From contig JAJRAK010000001.1 of assembly GCA_028682895.1 (NCBI GenBank), positions 1-64,000 on the forward strand: a DNA stretch of 64,000 nt, written 5' to 3'. Numbering within the stretch: the stretch's first letter is position 1; every line of letters begins with the position of its first letter. Of this stretch, positions 17,382-24,691 are shown in pieces. The notes under the pieces were generated by a model. It was not told the origin of the DNA. It saw only the letters and a program-made list of their open reading frames with translations, and did no database searches. This DNA comes from Methanomassiliicoccales archaeon. Lineage in GTDB: Archaea; Thermoplasmatota; Thermoplasmata; Methanomassiliicoccales; UBA472. The position numbers were made by a program, and so were the translations under genes.

Positions 17382-18401
17382 CTATTTCTCCTCACGAAGG
17401 TCCTTCAAGGCTGGACAGCTCTCTGCCTCGATCTCCTGAACGACGGGGCAGGTGCCGGTACGGCGGTTCTTGATCAGCGAGGCGATTATTGCTACGCCCA
17501 ATATGAGGATGATGACCATCAGAGATGTGAGGACCGAGACATGCACGTCCGCGATGCCAGCCAGCATCTTGACCCCCACAAAGGTGAGTATGCCCGCCAG
17601 CCCGTACTTCAGGTAGCAGAACAACTTCATTATGTGCGACAGGGAGAAATACATCGACCTCAGGCCCAGGATGGCGAAGGCGTTCGAGCTGAAGACGATG
17701 AACGTGGACGTGGTAATTCCCAAGATGGCCGGGATGGAATCGACGGCGAACATTATGTCGGTCGTCTCGATGACTATCAGGGCGATGAACATGGGAGTGG
17801 CCCAAAGGACCGTCTTGCCCGCCCCGCTGGGCATATGCACGAAGAACTTGTCCTTATGGTATTCCTTGGTGACCTTCAGGAACCTGCGGAAGAAGCGGAC
17901 CATCATGTTGTGCTCCGGTTCCACCTTCTCCTTCTCCTTCCCCACTGCCATCTTGATGCCGGTGAAGACCAGGAAGGCACCGAAGATGTAGAGGACCCAT
18001 TCGAAGGATTCCACAAGTGTCACGCCGACCAATATGAACGCTAACCTGAACACCAATGCGCCGATGATCCCGTAGAACAGCACCTTGTGCTGATACTTGT
18101 CAGGGATGCAGAACGAACTGAATATCAGTATGATGACGAACAGGTTGTCGACGCTCAGCATGAGCTCCATCAAGTAGCCAGTGGTGAACTCGAGACCGGC
18201 ATCGGAGCCCATATAAAAATAGATGCCAGCGTTGAAGGCGATGGCGGCAGCGATGAAGAAGGACATCTGAAGCAGAGCCTCCTTCGGTTTGATGACATGG
18301 GACTTGCGGTTGAGCACGCCGAGGTCCAGTGCTAGAAGGGTGACAATACTGATAATGAATATGATCCAAGCGACAGTTGTGACTTCGGTCAATGGTACCA
18401 T
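17382..18401 (-). CDS. TerC/Alx-family membrane protein
   Basis: A 339-residue polytopic protein of the TerC/Alx family, members of which export Mn2+ or protect against metal or tellurite stress. The metal-binding signatures are the acidic helices LMELMLSVDNLFVIILIF (about 78-95) and VIETTDIMFAVDSIPAILG (about 215-233). About nine membrane helices; the C-terminus ends in a Cys-containing tail. A TATA-like AAATATAATT near 18450 gives a leader of ~25 nt. I see no recognisable yybP-ykoY riboswitch upstream. Confidence 0.88.
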   Translation of the reverse strand: MVPLTEVTTVAWIIFIISIVTLLALDLGVLNRKSHVIKPKEALLQMSFFIAAAIAFNAGIYFYMGSDAGLEFTTGYLMELMLSVDNLFVIILIFSSFCIPDKYQHKVLFYGIIGALVFRLAFILVGVTLVESFEWVLYIFGAFLVFTGIKMAVGKEKEKVEPEHNMMVRFFRRFLKVTKEYHKDKFFVHMPSGAGKTVLWATPMFIALIVIETTDIMFAVDSIPAILGITTSTFIVFSSNAFAILGLRSMYFSLSHIMKLFCYLKYGLAGILTFVGVKMLAGIADVHVSVLTSLMVIILILGVAIIASLIKNRRTGTCPVVQEIEAESCPALKDLREEK

Positions 18402-18646
18402 CTATCCCAGGCGATCTGGACCATCGCGTCCATGTCCACCTGCTGAATTATATTTCGAGGTACTAACAAATCTCATTATTTAGGGTTATTCGTTCTTATA
18501 AGTAATCGGGTTGAGGAATTCACGATCCGTCTGATACTAACATCCCGACCAGCGTCTGGATCCTCAGGTCCTGGGATCGGAGTACGGTCCGACGTCCCTA
18601 TCAATAATTTAGTATTGGGGTCTCGGCATACTGAATCCGTCATCTC

Positions 18647-19450
18647 ATGTCCTTGGAATATGTGCACGGTTACTCTGAGCGGGAATCGGAGAGGCTCTAT
18701 GATCAAGCGGGCGCCCTGGTCGAGCTTCTGCACAACGATACCAGGTATCCATCTGGAAGTAAGGTCCTGGAAGCTGGATGTGGGGTCGGGGCTCAGACGA
18801 GCATTTTAACCAGGAACAGCCCGAACGCCAAGATAACGTCCATCGATATCTCTCCCGAGTCGATCTCCAAAGCGAAAGCATTGGTAGAAGGCGAGGGAAG
18901 AAGGAACGTCGTCTTTCAGGTCGCTGACATCTTTCACCTGCCCTTCGAGGACGCATCCTTCGATCACATCTTCGTCTGTTTCGTACTGGAGCACCTAAAG
19001 GACCCCGAGGGTGCCCTGAACAGTCTACGGAGGGTCCTGAGGAAGGATGGGACGATAACGGTGATCGAGGGCGATCACGGCTCGGCCTATTTCCATCCGG
19101 ACAGCGAGGATGCACACCAGGCCATCGGATGCCTGGTGAAGCTCCAGGCCGAGGCGGGCGGTGATTCGAAGATAGGGCGTCGGCTGTATCCGTTGCTGGT
19201 CGGTGCCGGCTACCAAGATGTGCAGGTCGCACCGCGCGTCGTTTACGTCGACTCCAGCAGACCGCATCTGGTAGAAGAATTCACCAAGAACACCTTCACT
19301 GCGATGGTGGAGGAAGTGGGGGAGCAGGTGCTGTCGCAAGGTATGATGGATGAGAAAGCTTGGAAGAAAGGGATCGCCGACCTTTACAGGACGGCGGAGC
19401 TGGATGGCACCTTTTCGTACACCTTCTTTAAAGGTATCGGAAAAAACTAA
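18647..19450 (+). CDS. Class I SAM-dependent methyltransferase
   Basis: A 267-residue Rossmann-fold methyltransferase. Motif I is VLEAGCGVGAQTS, with SIDISPESI for ribose binding (Asp), then ADIFHLPFEDASFDHI and LRKDGTITVIEGDHG. The ~100-residue C-terminal part (from about 165) should define the substrate, which I cannot identify. A TATA-like AATAATTTAG lies about 40 bp upstream. It is the last GC-typical gene before the AT-rich island. Confidence 0.85.
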   Translation: MSLEYVHGYSERESERLYDQAGALVELLHNDTRYPSGSKVLEAGCGVGAQTSILTRNSPNAKITSIDISPESISKAKALVEGEGRRNVVFQVADIFHLPFEDASFDHIFVCFVLEHLKDPEGALNSLRRVLRKDGTITVIEGDHGSAYFHPDSEDAHQAIGCLVKLQAEAGGDSKIGRRLYPLLVGAGYQDVQVAPRVVYVDSSRPHLVEEFTKNTFTAMVEEVGEQVLSQGMMDEKAWKKGIADLYRTAELDGTFSYTFFKGIGKN

Positions 19451-19773
19451 CTCTGCATCAGCAGTCAAGAGAACCGATGACGAAGCATCCTCTTCAATAT
19501 CTGGTCATACTCTGAACTTGACACACGATCGAGTTGAATCAAGGGATGGTTCATTGATCCATTAATTCTGGGCACGGTAGCATCAAGCTAAAACAGAACG
19601 TTCAATTCCTCAAAAATGTCTTAGTATACTGTCGAGGTCACCGTATGTCCATTTTAAAAAGTACATTGTTCTCCCATATTGGGCGTTTAGCCAGTACACA
19701 AATGGACGGGGAACCTCTTTTAATAGGCCATCAGGAAAAAAGCATTTATTCTGTTCATTTATTAATTATAGAT
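19451..19773. other. AT-rich gene-free spacer at island edge
   Basis: There is no credible ORF. The right half is much richer in A+T than the genome average. An 8-bp inverted pair GTCCATTT (19647-19654) and AAATGGAC (19700-19707) and a small CCCA-TAT-TGGG hairpin lie inside. These could mark the 3' boundary of an acquired segment, but chance is possible. Confidence 0.3.
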
Positions 19774-20352
19774 TCATAAAAATTTTACTAGTTGGTAATA
19801 TCCATGATCATCTTTTTCTGGTAAAAGTGAAAAATCATTCACCTTATAAAAATTCAACAATCCATTTACGTCCTTACAATCAACACTAACAAATCTTCCT
19901 CCGACCATTTCGTGGGCGTCCATAATAACATTTAGTGCAAATTCAATGATTTCTTTCCCATTAATATCATCTTCATAAACATCGTTCTTACCCACCTGAC
20001 CAAGGGGATAGCAGGGAACCTCATCATTTTGGAATATGCCATTTAACTTTCTCTTCATGGAAGATCTTACATTGTCGCGTATATGAAAACATTTTAACGC
20101 AAGTGAAAAATAAGCAAGTATCTCGATTTTCGATTTTTCAATCGAATCTGGATTGATAATAAGATACGTTCTGGCCTTATGCGCTTTTTCGTATGGTATA
20201 GCCGTTTTTACTAAGAATCCCTCAATGTCAGACTCTCTTGAACATTTAAAGGTGGATAGATCAGATAAAATATCGGGTTCATTCCCGCTAGCTAAAAAAT
20301 CCCTTAACGGGTATACCTTTTTTTCAGGGATGCCAGGCCACTCTCCCGATCC
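19774..20352 (-). CDS. GNAT-family toxin-like acetyltransferase (start not canonical)
   Basis: The frame is open for 193 codons, but the only ATG (20058) would give just the last 94 residues. Translating further upstream gives a full GNAT-type domain: PLRDFLASGNEPDILSDLSTF, then FLVKTAIPYEKAHKARTYL, ILAYFSLALK, VPCYPLGQVGKND and VGGRFVSVDCKDV...LLNFYKVNDF. This order matches GNAT proteins paired with small antitoxins in bacteria. No ATG, GTG or TTG occurs in frame near the expected start (about 20320-20328). A run of seven A (20318-20324) lies where it overlaps the antitoxin ORF in the -1 frame. Options: noncanonical start, -1 frameshift, or recent mutation. AT-rich, so probably acquired. Confidence 0.65.
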   Translation of the reverse strand, partial: GSGEWPGIPEKKVYPLRDFLASGNEPDILSDLSTFKCSRESDIEGFLVKTAIPYEKAHKARTYLIINPDSIEKSKIEILAYFSLALKCFHIRDNVRSSMKRKLNGIFQNDEVPCYPLGQVGKNDVYEDDINGKEIIEFALNVIMDAHEMVGGRFVSVDCKDVNGLLNFYKVNDFSLLPEKDDHGYYQLVKFL

Positions 20353-20474
20353 CTAAATACATCCATCCTTTTAATAGGCTTATGGCTGGATACTCTATCC
20401 GATGCAGCTATTAGAGCCGAAGCTGATTCGTCGCTTCTTATCTCCAATGGCTTATTGAATGAGATTGTAGCCAT
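20304..20474 (-). CDS. Small antitoxin-like protein preceding GNAT gene
   Basis: A 56-residue ORF starting MATISFNKPLEIRSDESASA and ending LASLKKRYTR. AAGG lies about 10 nt before the ATG. It has the features of the small basic/acidic proteins found just upstream of GNAT toxins in bacteria: an SFNKP motif at the start and a Lys-rich C-terminus. Its last ~50 nt overlap the acetyltransferase frame. It has its own TATA box. Identification as antitoxin is by position and short-motif resemblance. Confidence 0.6.
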   Translation of the reverse strand: MATISFNKPLEIRSDESASALIAASDRVSSHKPIKRMDVFRDRESGLASLKKRYTR

Positions 20475-20519
20475 ATTCAAACCTTCTTTACCCTTATTAC
20501 CCTAATTTCCCTTGCGTCC

Positions 20520-20527
20520 TATAAATA
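20520..20527 (-). promoter_or_regulatory. TATA box of the antitoxin/GNAT pair
   Basis: TATTTATA on the minus strand is centred about 50 bp before the antitoxin ATG, which predicts transcription from about 20497 and a ~22-nt leader containing the AAGG site. Confidence 0.5.
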
Positions 20528-20568
20528 CGTATGTGCAAATTATCACGATAATCTGGTCATCAACACCG

Positions 20569-21177
20569 TCATTCGGGCCCACTTTCATCCACCTTGACCA
20601 AACGATGGACGACGACCGTTCCGATCAATAATGCAGGTACCAACAGCATCAAAGGAACGATGCGGTTCTGAACTTCATAGTATCCAAAGACCGGTGGGGT
20701 ATCATAACCGCCCAAGAAATAGGAGCTCCCATCTTCGAAATAGATCTCCATCCCCAGCGAGACCATGATGCGCGCATCGTCCATGACGTCCAAGGGAGCC
20801 AGGTCCAATTTGGCCTCGAACTGGTCTCCGTATGCATCGACGACCTCCCAATCGGTGGCAGCGACGTCGAAGCGGCCATCTTCCAGACGGCCTAAATAAC
20901 ATGTGATGTCCTGCATTCGGAAGCTCGAAATGTTGCCGTAGTTCACCAGTTCGACGCTCACATAGACGCTATCGAAACCTTCCATGGCATGCATGGTCTT
21001 CTGGGTGGTCACCGTGACCAATGCATCGGCAGGAAAATATCGAGAGCCATCTGAAGATACTAATTGAAAGGTCTCGGTCTGCGTGACATCTTCATTGGAA
21101 AAGAACACGCTGAACGATGCGACCAGAGCGACCGACGCGATCAATATCGCCACCATCCCCACTGCCCTTCTCCGCAT
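20569..21177 (-). CDS. Exported protein anchored at both ends
   Basis: A 202-residue protein of unknown function. From the ATG at 21177 it begins MRRRAVGMVAILIASVALVA, a signal-anchor helix. It has a ~150-residue extracytoplasmic beta-rich domain with NISS as a possible glycosylation site, and a second helix VPLMLLVPALLIGTVVV near the end. The open frame upstream runs into tRNA-Gly, so the longer start is not credible. Confidence 0.65.
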   Translation of the reverse strand: MRRRAVGMVAILIASVALVASFSVFFSNEDVTQTETFQLVSSDGSRYFPADALVTVTTQKTMHAMEGFDSVYVSVELVNYGNISSFRMQDITCYLGRLEDGRFDVAATDWEVVDAYGDQFEAKLDLAPLDVMDDARIMVSLGMEIYFEDGSSYFLGGYDTPPVFGYYEVQNRIVPLMLLVPALLIGTVVVHRLVKVDESGPE

Positions 21178-21282
21178 GATGGACAATCTAGACCTTCCCG
21201 GGCCATTATTCCGCAAGGGGGATATCCATATTTTGGTGAGATTCCAAGAACGGGTCGTATCGGGCGCATTATAATTCAAATG

Positions 21283-21357
21283 TGGTGCGGGCACCGGGAT
21301 TCGAACCCGAGTTCGAAGCTTGGGAAGCTTCAGTCCTAACCACTAGACTATGCCCGC
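21283..21357 (-). tRNA. tRNA-Gly(CCC)
   Basis: The acceptor stem GCGGGCA/TGCCCGC, D-arm, anticodon arm GAAGC-TTCCCAA-GCTTC and T-arm with TTCGAAT fold normally. Anticodon CCC, discriminator A, and CCA encoded (21283-21285). No intron. The minus-strand TTTAAAAATT at 21381-21390 is a well-placed TATA box (about -29). Confidence 0.95.
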
Positions 21358-21380
21358 TTGAGGCTACTACATTACCCCAG

Positions 21381-21390
21381 AATTTTTAAA
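21381..21390 (-). promoter_or_regulatory. TATA box for tRNA-Gly
   Basis: TTTAAAAATT on the minus strand, about 28 bp from the 5' end of the tRNA. Confidence 0.6.
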
Positions 21391-21418
21391 GGTTTGCCGG
21401 TGCTGGGCACCGACGGTC

Positions 21419-21694
21419 TTACTTAGAAACGGTCTTCAACAGGTTCTCCAGCTCAGAGATGATACGGTATATGACGGTACGTCCGTGCATCGGTATGTTC
21501 GGGTCGTTCGCCAGGTCATCTAATTTTCCTATTGCGCCTGCCACGCGCACGTCCAGAGCCTCGCGGTCCTGGTTCAGTTTCGCCTTTGCCTCGGTCGCTC
21601 CGCGGCGGATGTTGCGGGGCACGGAGGTATCCTCCGCCAACTGGTCCAAGACATCGACGATCTGATTAAGTTTCGTTTTGGCATCGTATTCCAT
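21419..21694 (-). CDS. UPF0147 family protein
   Basis: A 91-residue helical archaeal protein. The signature elements are LAEDTSVPRNIRRGATEAKAKL and DPNIPMHGRTVIYRIISELE. AAGGATGTG precedes the ATG. The function of the family is unknown; it is widespread in archaea. It follows the Lrp-type effector-domain gene closely (38-nt gap) and may be cotranscribed. Confidence 0.88.
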   Translation of the reverse strand: MEYDAKTKLNQIVDVLDQLAEDTSVPRNIRRGATEAKAKLNQDREALDVRVAGAIGKLDDLANDPNIPMHGRTVIYRIISELENLLKTVSK

Positions 21695-21732
21695 GCGATC
21701 ACATCCTTTGGTTGAGACGCGCTATTGCCGCC

Positions 21733-22050
21733 CTAGCTGGCGGACACGAGCTCCCCCCTCTCCTTGAAGGTGGCCACAACCATGAGGGTCTTGGTGTCCT
21801 TGACCCCCTTGATGGAGGACAGGTCCTCCACCAGGAACTTTTTGAGCTGGGTATAGTTCCTGAACTTGGCCTTTACCACTATGTCGGTGTCCCCCGTCAC
21901 AAGGAACACGTCCATGGCCGGATTGAGCAAGGACACGCCTTCGCATACTTGATCGGCGTCCTTGGTATCGGCCCTTATGGTGATAATGACTATGACATCC
22001 TCATCACCATGATTTGAGGGCGATATCGAGTCGTTCTCGCTCTGTTGCAT
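21733..22050 (-). CDS. Stand-alone Lrp/AsnC effector-binding (RAM) domain protein
   Basis: About 105 residues from the ATG at 22050 (the frame is open to 22092). After a short polar N-terminus the sequence is a single alpha-beta RAM domain: VIVIITIRADTKDADQVCEGV, VFLVTGDTDIVVKAKF, VKDTKTLMVVATFKE. There is no helix-turn-helix, so it probably senses an amino acid or acts as a partner of full-length Lrp regulators. The ligand-binding GDTD loop is intact. Confidence 0.85.
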   Translation of the reverse strand: MQQSENDSISPSNHGDEDVIVIITIRADTKDADQVCEGVSLLNPAMDVFLVTGDTDIVVKAKFRNYTQLKKFLVEDLSSIKGVKDTKTLMVVATFKERGELVSAS

Positions 22051-22128
22051 CGCAACCTTCCTCGGACGCTCACGATTGACCGTTAACGGCAATGCTGGTT
22101 CATGGTGCAGTGAAAAAATCGGAAGGAA

Positions 22129-22296
22129 TCACATCGCGTTCTCGAATTCCTCTTGCAGGTCGATGATGACCTGTTCTAAGACCTCTTCCAGGCTACTGCT
22201 CTGGTATTCCCGGAGGCCCCCGAGTTCGCTTTGCACTCGTGCGACGAAGTTGTTATTATCTTTAAGGAACTCAACATTGCAAAGAGACTCTTCCAT
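22129..22296 (-). CDS. Small acidic protein of unknown function (55 residues)
   Basis: ORF from the ATG at 22296 (a second ATG at 22302), preceded by GGGGTGA with good spacing for 22296 and a minus-strand TATA-like ATTATATAG near 22360. It starts MEESLCNVEFLKDNNNFVAR and continues VQSELGGLREYQSSSLEEVLEQ, ending in an acidic helix. The short strand-strand-helix pattern faintly recalls small HicB-like proteins, but no assignment is justified. Confidence 0.55.
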   Translation of the reverse strand: MEESLCNVEFLKDNNNFVARVQSELGGLREYQSSSLEEVLEQVIIDLQEEFENAM

Positions 22297-22449
22297 AGTC
22301 ATTCACCCCAGTCCAACATCTCATGAGCGTTGGTCTGTTTTGGCGAATGCATGGTTCCCTATATAATAGTTATCTTGATGTCGTCCAAGGTTCTGGCCAG
22401 CGATCTGGATAGGTGATTGATTTCATAAATAATTATATAATTAATTAAA

Positions 22450-22848
22450 TCATAATAGTCTTTCCAAATAAACGGCCGGCCGGTCCTTACCAAAATAGTT
22501 CGCTACCGTGCCCTTCTCCGAATAGCCAACGGACCGCAGGTTCGGAATGGCAGTGCTCTCCGGGCTCGCTTCCAAGGTGATCTTCACCGTTCCCGAGCGA
22601 CGCGCCGCCTCCTCCATCGCCTGCAGTAGCTCCAAGGGCGCCGTGCCCGTCAAAAGGAGCACCCGGCTCTTACCCCCCCTTCCCTCATGGTACAGGACCG
22701 CGGCCGACTCGCCGGCGATCTGCACGGTGAAGTCCGGGGCCATCATGAACATCTCCAGCGCGGAGAGGGAGAAGCTAGGTCCTCCTAACAGGTTCTCCTT
22801 TCCTTCCACCGACCTGAGGTCGTTCAGCTTCGCCTCCTTAATTTTCAT
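22450..22848 (-). CDS. Divergent GNAT-like protein
   Basis: A 132-residue protein overlapping the stop of the RimI-like gene by 11 nt. The C-terminal part (about residues 75-132) follows the GNAT pattern: helix LLQAMEEAARRSGTVKITLEAS, PESTAIPNLRSVGYSEKG, then YFGKDRPAVYLERLL. The acetyl-CoA loop normally found before it is replaced by GRGGKSRVLLL. It is possibly a regulatory or degenerate acetyltransferase working with its operon partner. Confidence 0.6.
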   Translation of the reverse strand: MKIKEAKLNDLRSVEGKENLLGGPSFSLSALEMFMMAPDFTVQIAGESAAVLYHEGRGGKSRVLLLTGTAPLELLQAMEEAARRSGTVKITLEASPESTAIPNLRSVGYSEKGTVANYFGKDRPAVYLERLL

Positions 22849-23296
22849 GATCTCTATCCTCCAGGTGCTTGACCATCATGTCCGCGTCCGAACCGTCAGG
22901 GTAATAACCGCGGCAGCGGGCTAGTACCTTATACCCCAGGGAGATGTAAAGGCTGACGGCAGAGACATTGTCCGGGCGTACGTAGAGCATCATCGTAATT
23001 ACGCCTTCGTCCGATGACAGCCTCTCCACCTCCTCCATCACCTTCCGCCCCAGCCCCTGACGGCGTCTGGCCTTGGAGACCGCCAGGGATAGCACGTCCC
23101 CCGTCTCATAGGAACGTATGATGTGGACCATGACGTACGCCTCGACCTTCCCGTCCTCGGCCACCAGCGTTGTGATGTCCGGGGCGGTGATGAGCCGTTC
23201 CGCAAGCTCGTCAGAGAACCGCTCGGGGCCGAACGCATCCTTTTCCAGTCTCAAGATCGCCGGAAGGTCATCAACGTTCGCTAGCCTGATGCGCAC
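22838..23296 (-). CDS. rimI: RimI-like GNAT N-acetyltransferase
   Basis: A 152-residue protein N-terminal or lysine acetyltransferase. The acetyl-CoA loop is RRRQGLGRKVMEEV (R/QxxGxG/A), preceded by GDVLSLAVS and followed by LYVRPDNVSAVSLYISLGY. Homology begins at the GTG at 23296 (MRIRLANVDDL); the longer frame to 23377 would cross the asnS promoter. The archaeal RimI/Ard1 type acetylates Ser/Ala/Met N-termini and Alba-like proteins, so that is the likely role. Confidence 0.85.
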   Translation of the reverse strand: MRIRLANVDDLPAILRLEKDAFGPERFSDELAERLITAPDITTLVAEDGKVEAYVMVHIIRSYETGDVLSLAVSKARRRQGLGRKVMEEVERLSSDEGVITMMLYVRPDNVSAVSLYISLGYKVLARCRGYYPDGSDADMMVKHLEDRDHEN

Positions 23297-23353
23297 GACC
23301 CGGAATTCGTCCGCCTGGTTAAATCCATTTGCAGTAAATTGACCGAAATAATG

Positions 23354-23372
23354 GAATACGTAAAACGTATTC
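23354..23372. promoter_or_regulatory. Perfect inverted repeat GAATACGT-AAA-ACGTATTC
   Basis: An 8+3+8 perfect palindrome 20 bp before the asnS ATG and about 60 bp before the divergent rimI. With a TTAAAT element at about 23318 it would lie at the very 5' end of asnS mRNA, as an operator or a leader hairpin. Confidence 0.55.
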
Positions 23373-23392
23373 TTCAATGGCCAGGTGTCATC

Positions 23393-24691
23393 ATGACGTC
23401 CTTCTTGAGCATATGCTCACTGCTATCGTCCCCGCGACTGGAAGAAACGGTCGCCATCAGGGGCTGGATCTACCGCACCAGAAGCAGCGGTAAGATCGTT
23501 TTCGCTACCGTTCGTGACTCATCCGGTATCATACAGGTCACGATCAAGAAGGGGAACTTGCCCAATGTCCAGTTCGAAGCGGCCGTCTCCGCGTCCATAG
23601 AATCGTCCGTGGAGGTCACCGGTACTATGCACAAGGACGAACGAGCCCCAGGCGGGTACGAGATAAGGGCATTGTCCTTCACCGTCGTCGGTCCAGCCGC
23701 CCCGTACCCCATCACCGAATATCAGAGCGAAGAGCTCTTGCTGGACAACCGCCACCTTTGGATTCGGTCCAGGGAGCAGACGGCGGTGATGAAGGTCAAG
23801 GCCACGCTCCTAGCAGGTGCCCGCGAATGGCTGGGAGAGAACGACTTCACCGAGGTCACACCGCCAATATTCACCCAGAACGCCTGTGAGGGCGGCGTCA
23901 CGCTGTTCAAGCTGAAGTATTTCGACCGCGACGCCTTCCTGAGCCAAAGCGCCCAGATGTATCTAGAATCGCTGATATTCGCTCTGGAGAGGGTCTACTC
24001 CATCACCCCATCCTTCAGGGCGGAAAAGTCCCGTACACCGCGGCACCTGACCGAATACTGGCACCTGGAGCTGGAGGAGGCCTGGGTAGACAACGAGGGG
24101 AACATGAGGATACAGGAGGAGATGGTCTCGGCCATGGTGGCCAAGGTCCTCAAGGAGCGCAAGGAGGAGATGGAGATCCTTAAGCGTGACATCGAGCCGC
24201 TGAAGGCGGTGCAGGCTCCATTTAAGAGAGTGCGCTATGAGAAGATGATCGATCTCCTGCACTCAAAAGGTTTCGACATCCCGTTCGGCGCCGACCTGGG
24301 CGCCGTAGAGGAACGGGCGATCACCGAGGAGGAGGTCGCCCCGGTCTTCGTCACCAACTTCCCTAAGGAATGCAAGGCGTTCTACATGAAGGAGGACCCG
24401 GACGACCCGCGCACCTACAAGTGCGCTGATCTACTGGCCCCCCTCGGGTTCGGGGAGATCATCGGCGGAAGCGAGAGGGAGACGGACCTCAATAAGATCA
24501 TCCAGAGATTGGAGGAGCAGAACATACCCCAGGACCCGTATCGCTGGTACCTTGACCTGAGGCGCTACGGCTCCGTACCGCACTCCGGCTTCGGGCTGGG
24601 GACGGAGCGCATCGTGAAATGGGTGTGCAACCTGGACCACATAAGGGACGCCATACCATACCCCAGAACGGTGGCGCGCGTCTATCCGTGA
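23393..24691 (+). CDS. asnS: Asparaginyl-tRNA synthetase
   Basis: A class IIb synthetase of 432 residues. The N-terminal OB-fold (about 15-110, VAIRGWIYRTRSSGKIVFATVRD) binds the anticodon. Motif 2 is FRAEKSRTPRHLTEYWHLELEEAW, and motif 3 is GFGLGTERIVKWVCNLDHIRDAIPYPRT. The PYPRT ending and the ELEEAW segment favour AsnRS over AspRS. The start at 23393 has AGGTG at -8; the frame is open from 23339. It overlaps the convergent M20 gene by 10 nt. Confidence 0.87.
   Translation: MTSFLSICSLLSSPRLEETVAIRGWIYRTRSSGKIVFATVRDSSGIIQVTIKKGNLPNVQFEAAVSASIESSVEVTGTMHKDERAPGGYEIRALSFTVVGPAAPYPITEYQSEELLLDNRHLWIRSREQTAVMKVKATLLAGAREWLGENDFTEVTPPIFTQNACEGGVTLFKLKYFDRDAFLSQSAQMYLESLIFALERVYSITPSFRAEKSRTPRHLTEYWHLELEEAWVDNEGNMRIQEEMVSAMVAKVLKERKEEMEILKRDIEPLKAVQAPFKRVRYEKMIDLLHSKGFDIPFGADLGAVEERAITEEEVAPVFVTNFPKECKAFYMKEDPDDPRTYKCADLLAPLGFGEIIGGSERETDLNKIIQRLEEQNIPQDPYRWYLDLRRYGSVPHSGFGLGTERIVKWVCNLDHIRDAIPYPRTVARVYP

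Noticed and set aside
18402-18646. Metal riboswitch upstream of the TerC-family gene
   Set aside because: I could not find the conserved loops of the yybP-ykoY element; only a TATA-like sequence and ordinary spacer are visible.
19647-19707. Inverted repeat GTCCATTT/AAATGGAC as the end of an insertion element
   Set aside because: Only 8 bp, with no transposase and no flanking duplication; probably chance in AT-rich DNA.
20153-20356. 67-codon ORF on the plus strand in the AT-rich island
   Set aside because: It is the antisense shadow of the GNAT-type gene and has no ribosome site or recognisable domain.
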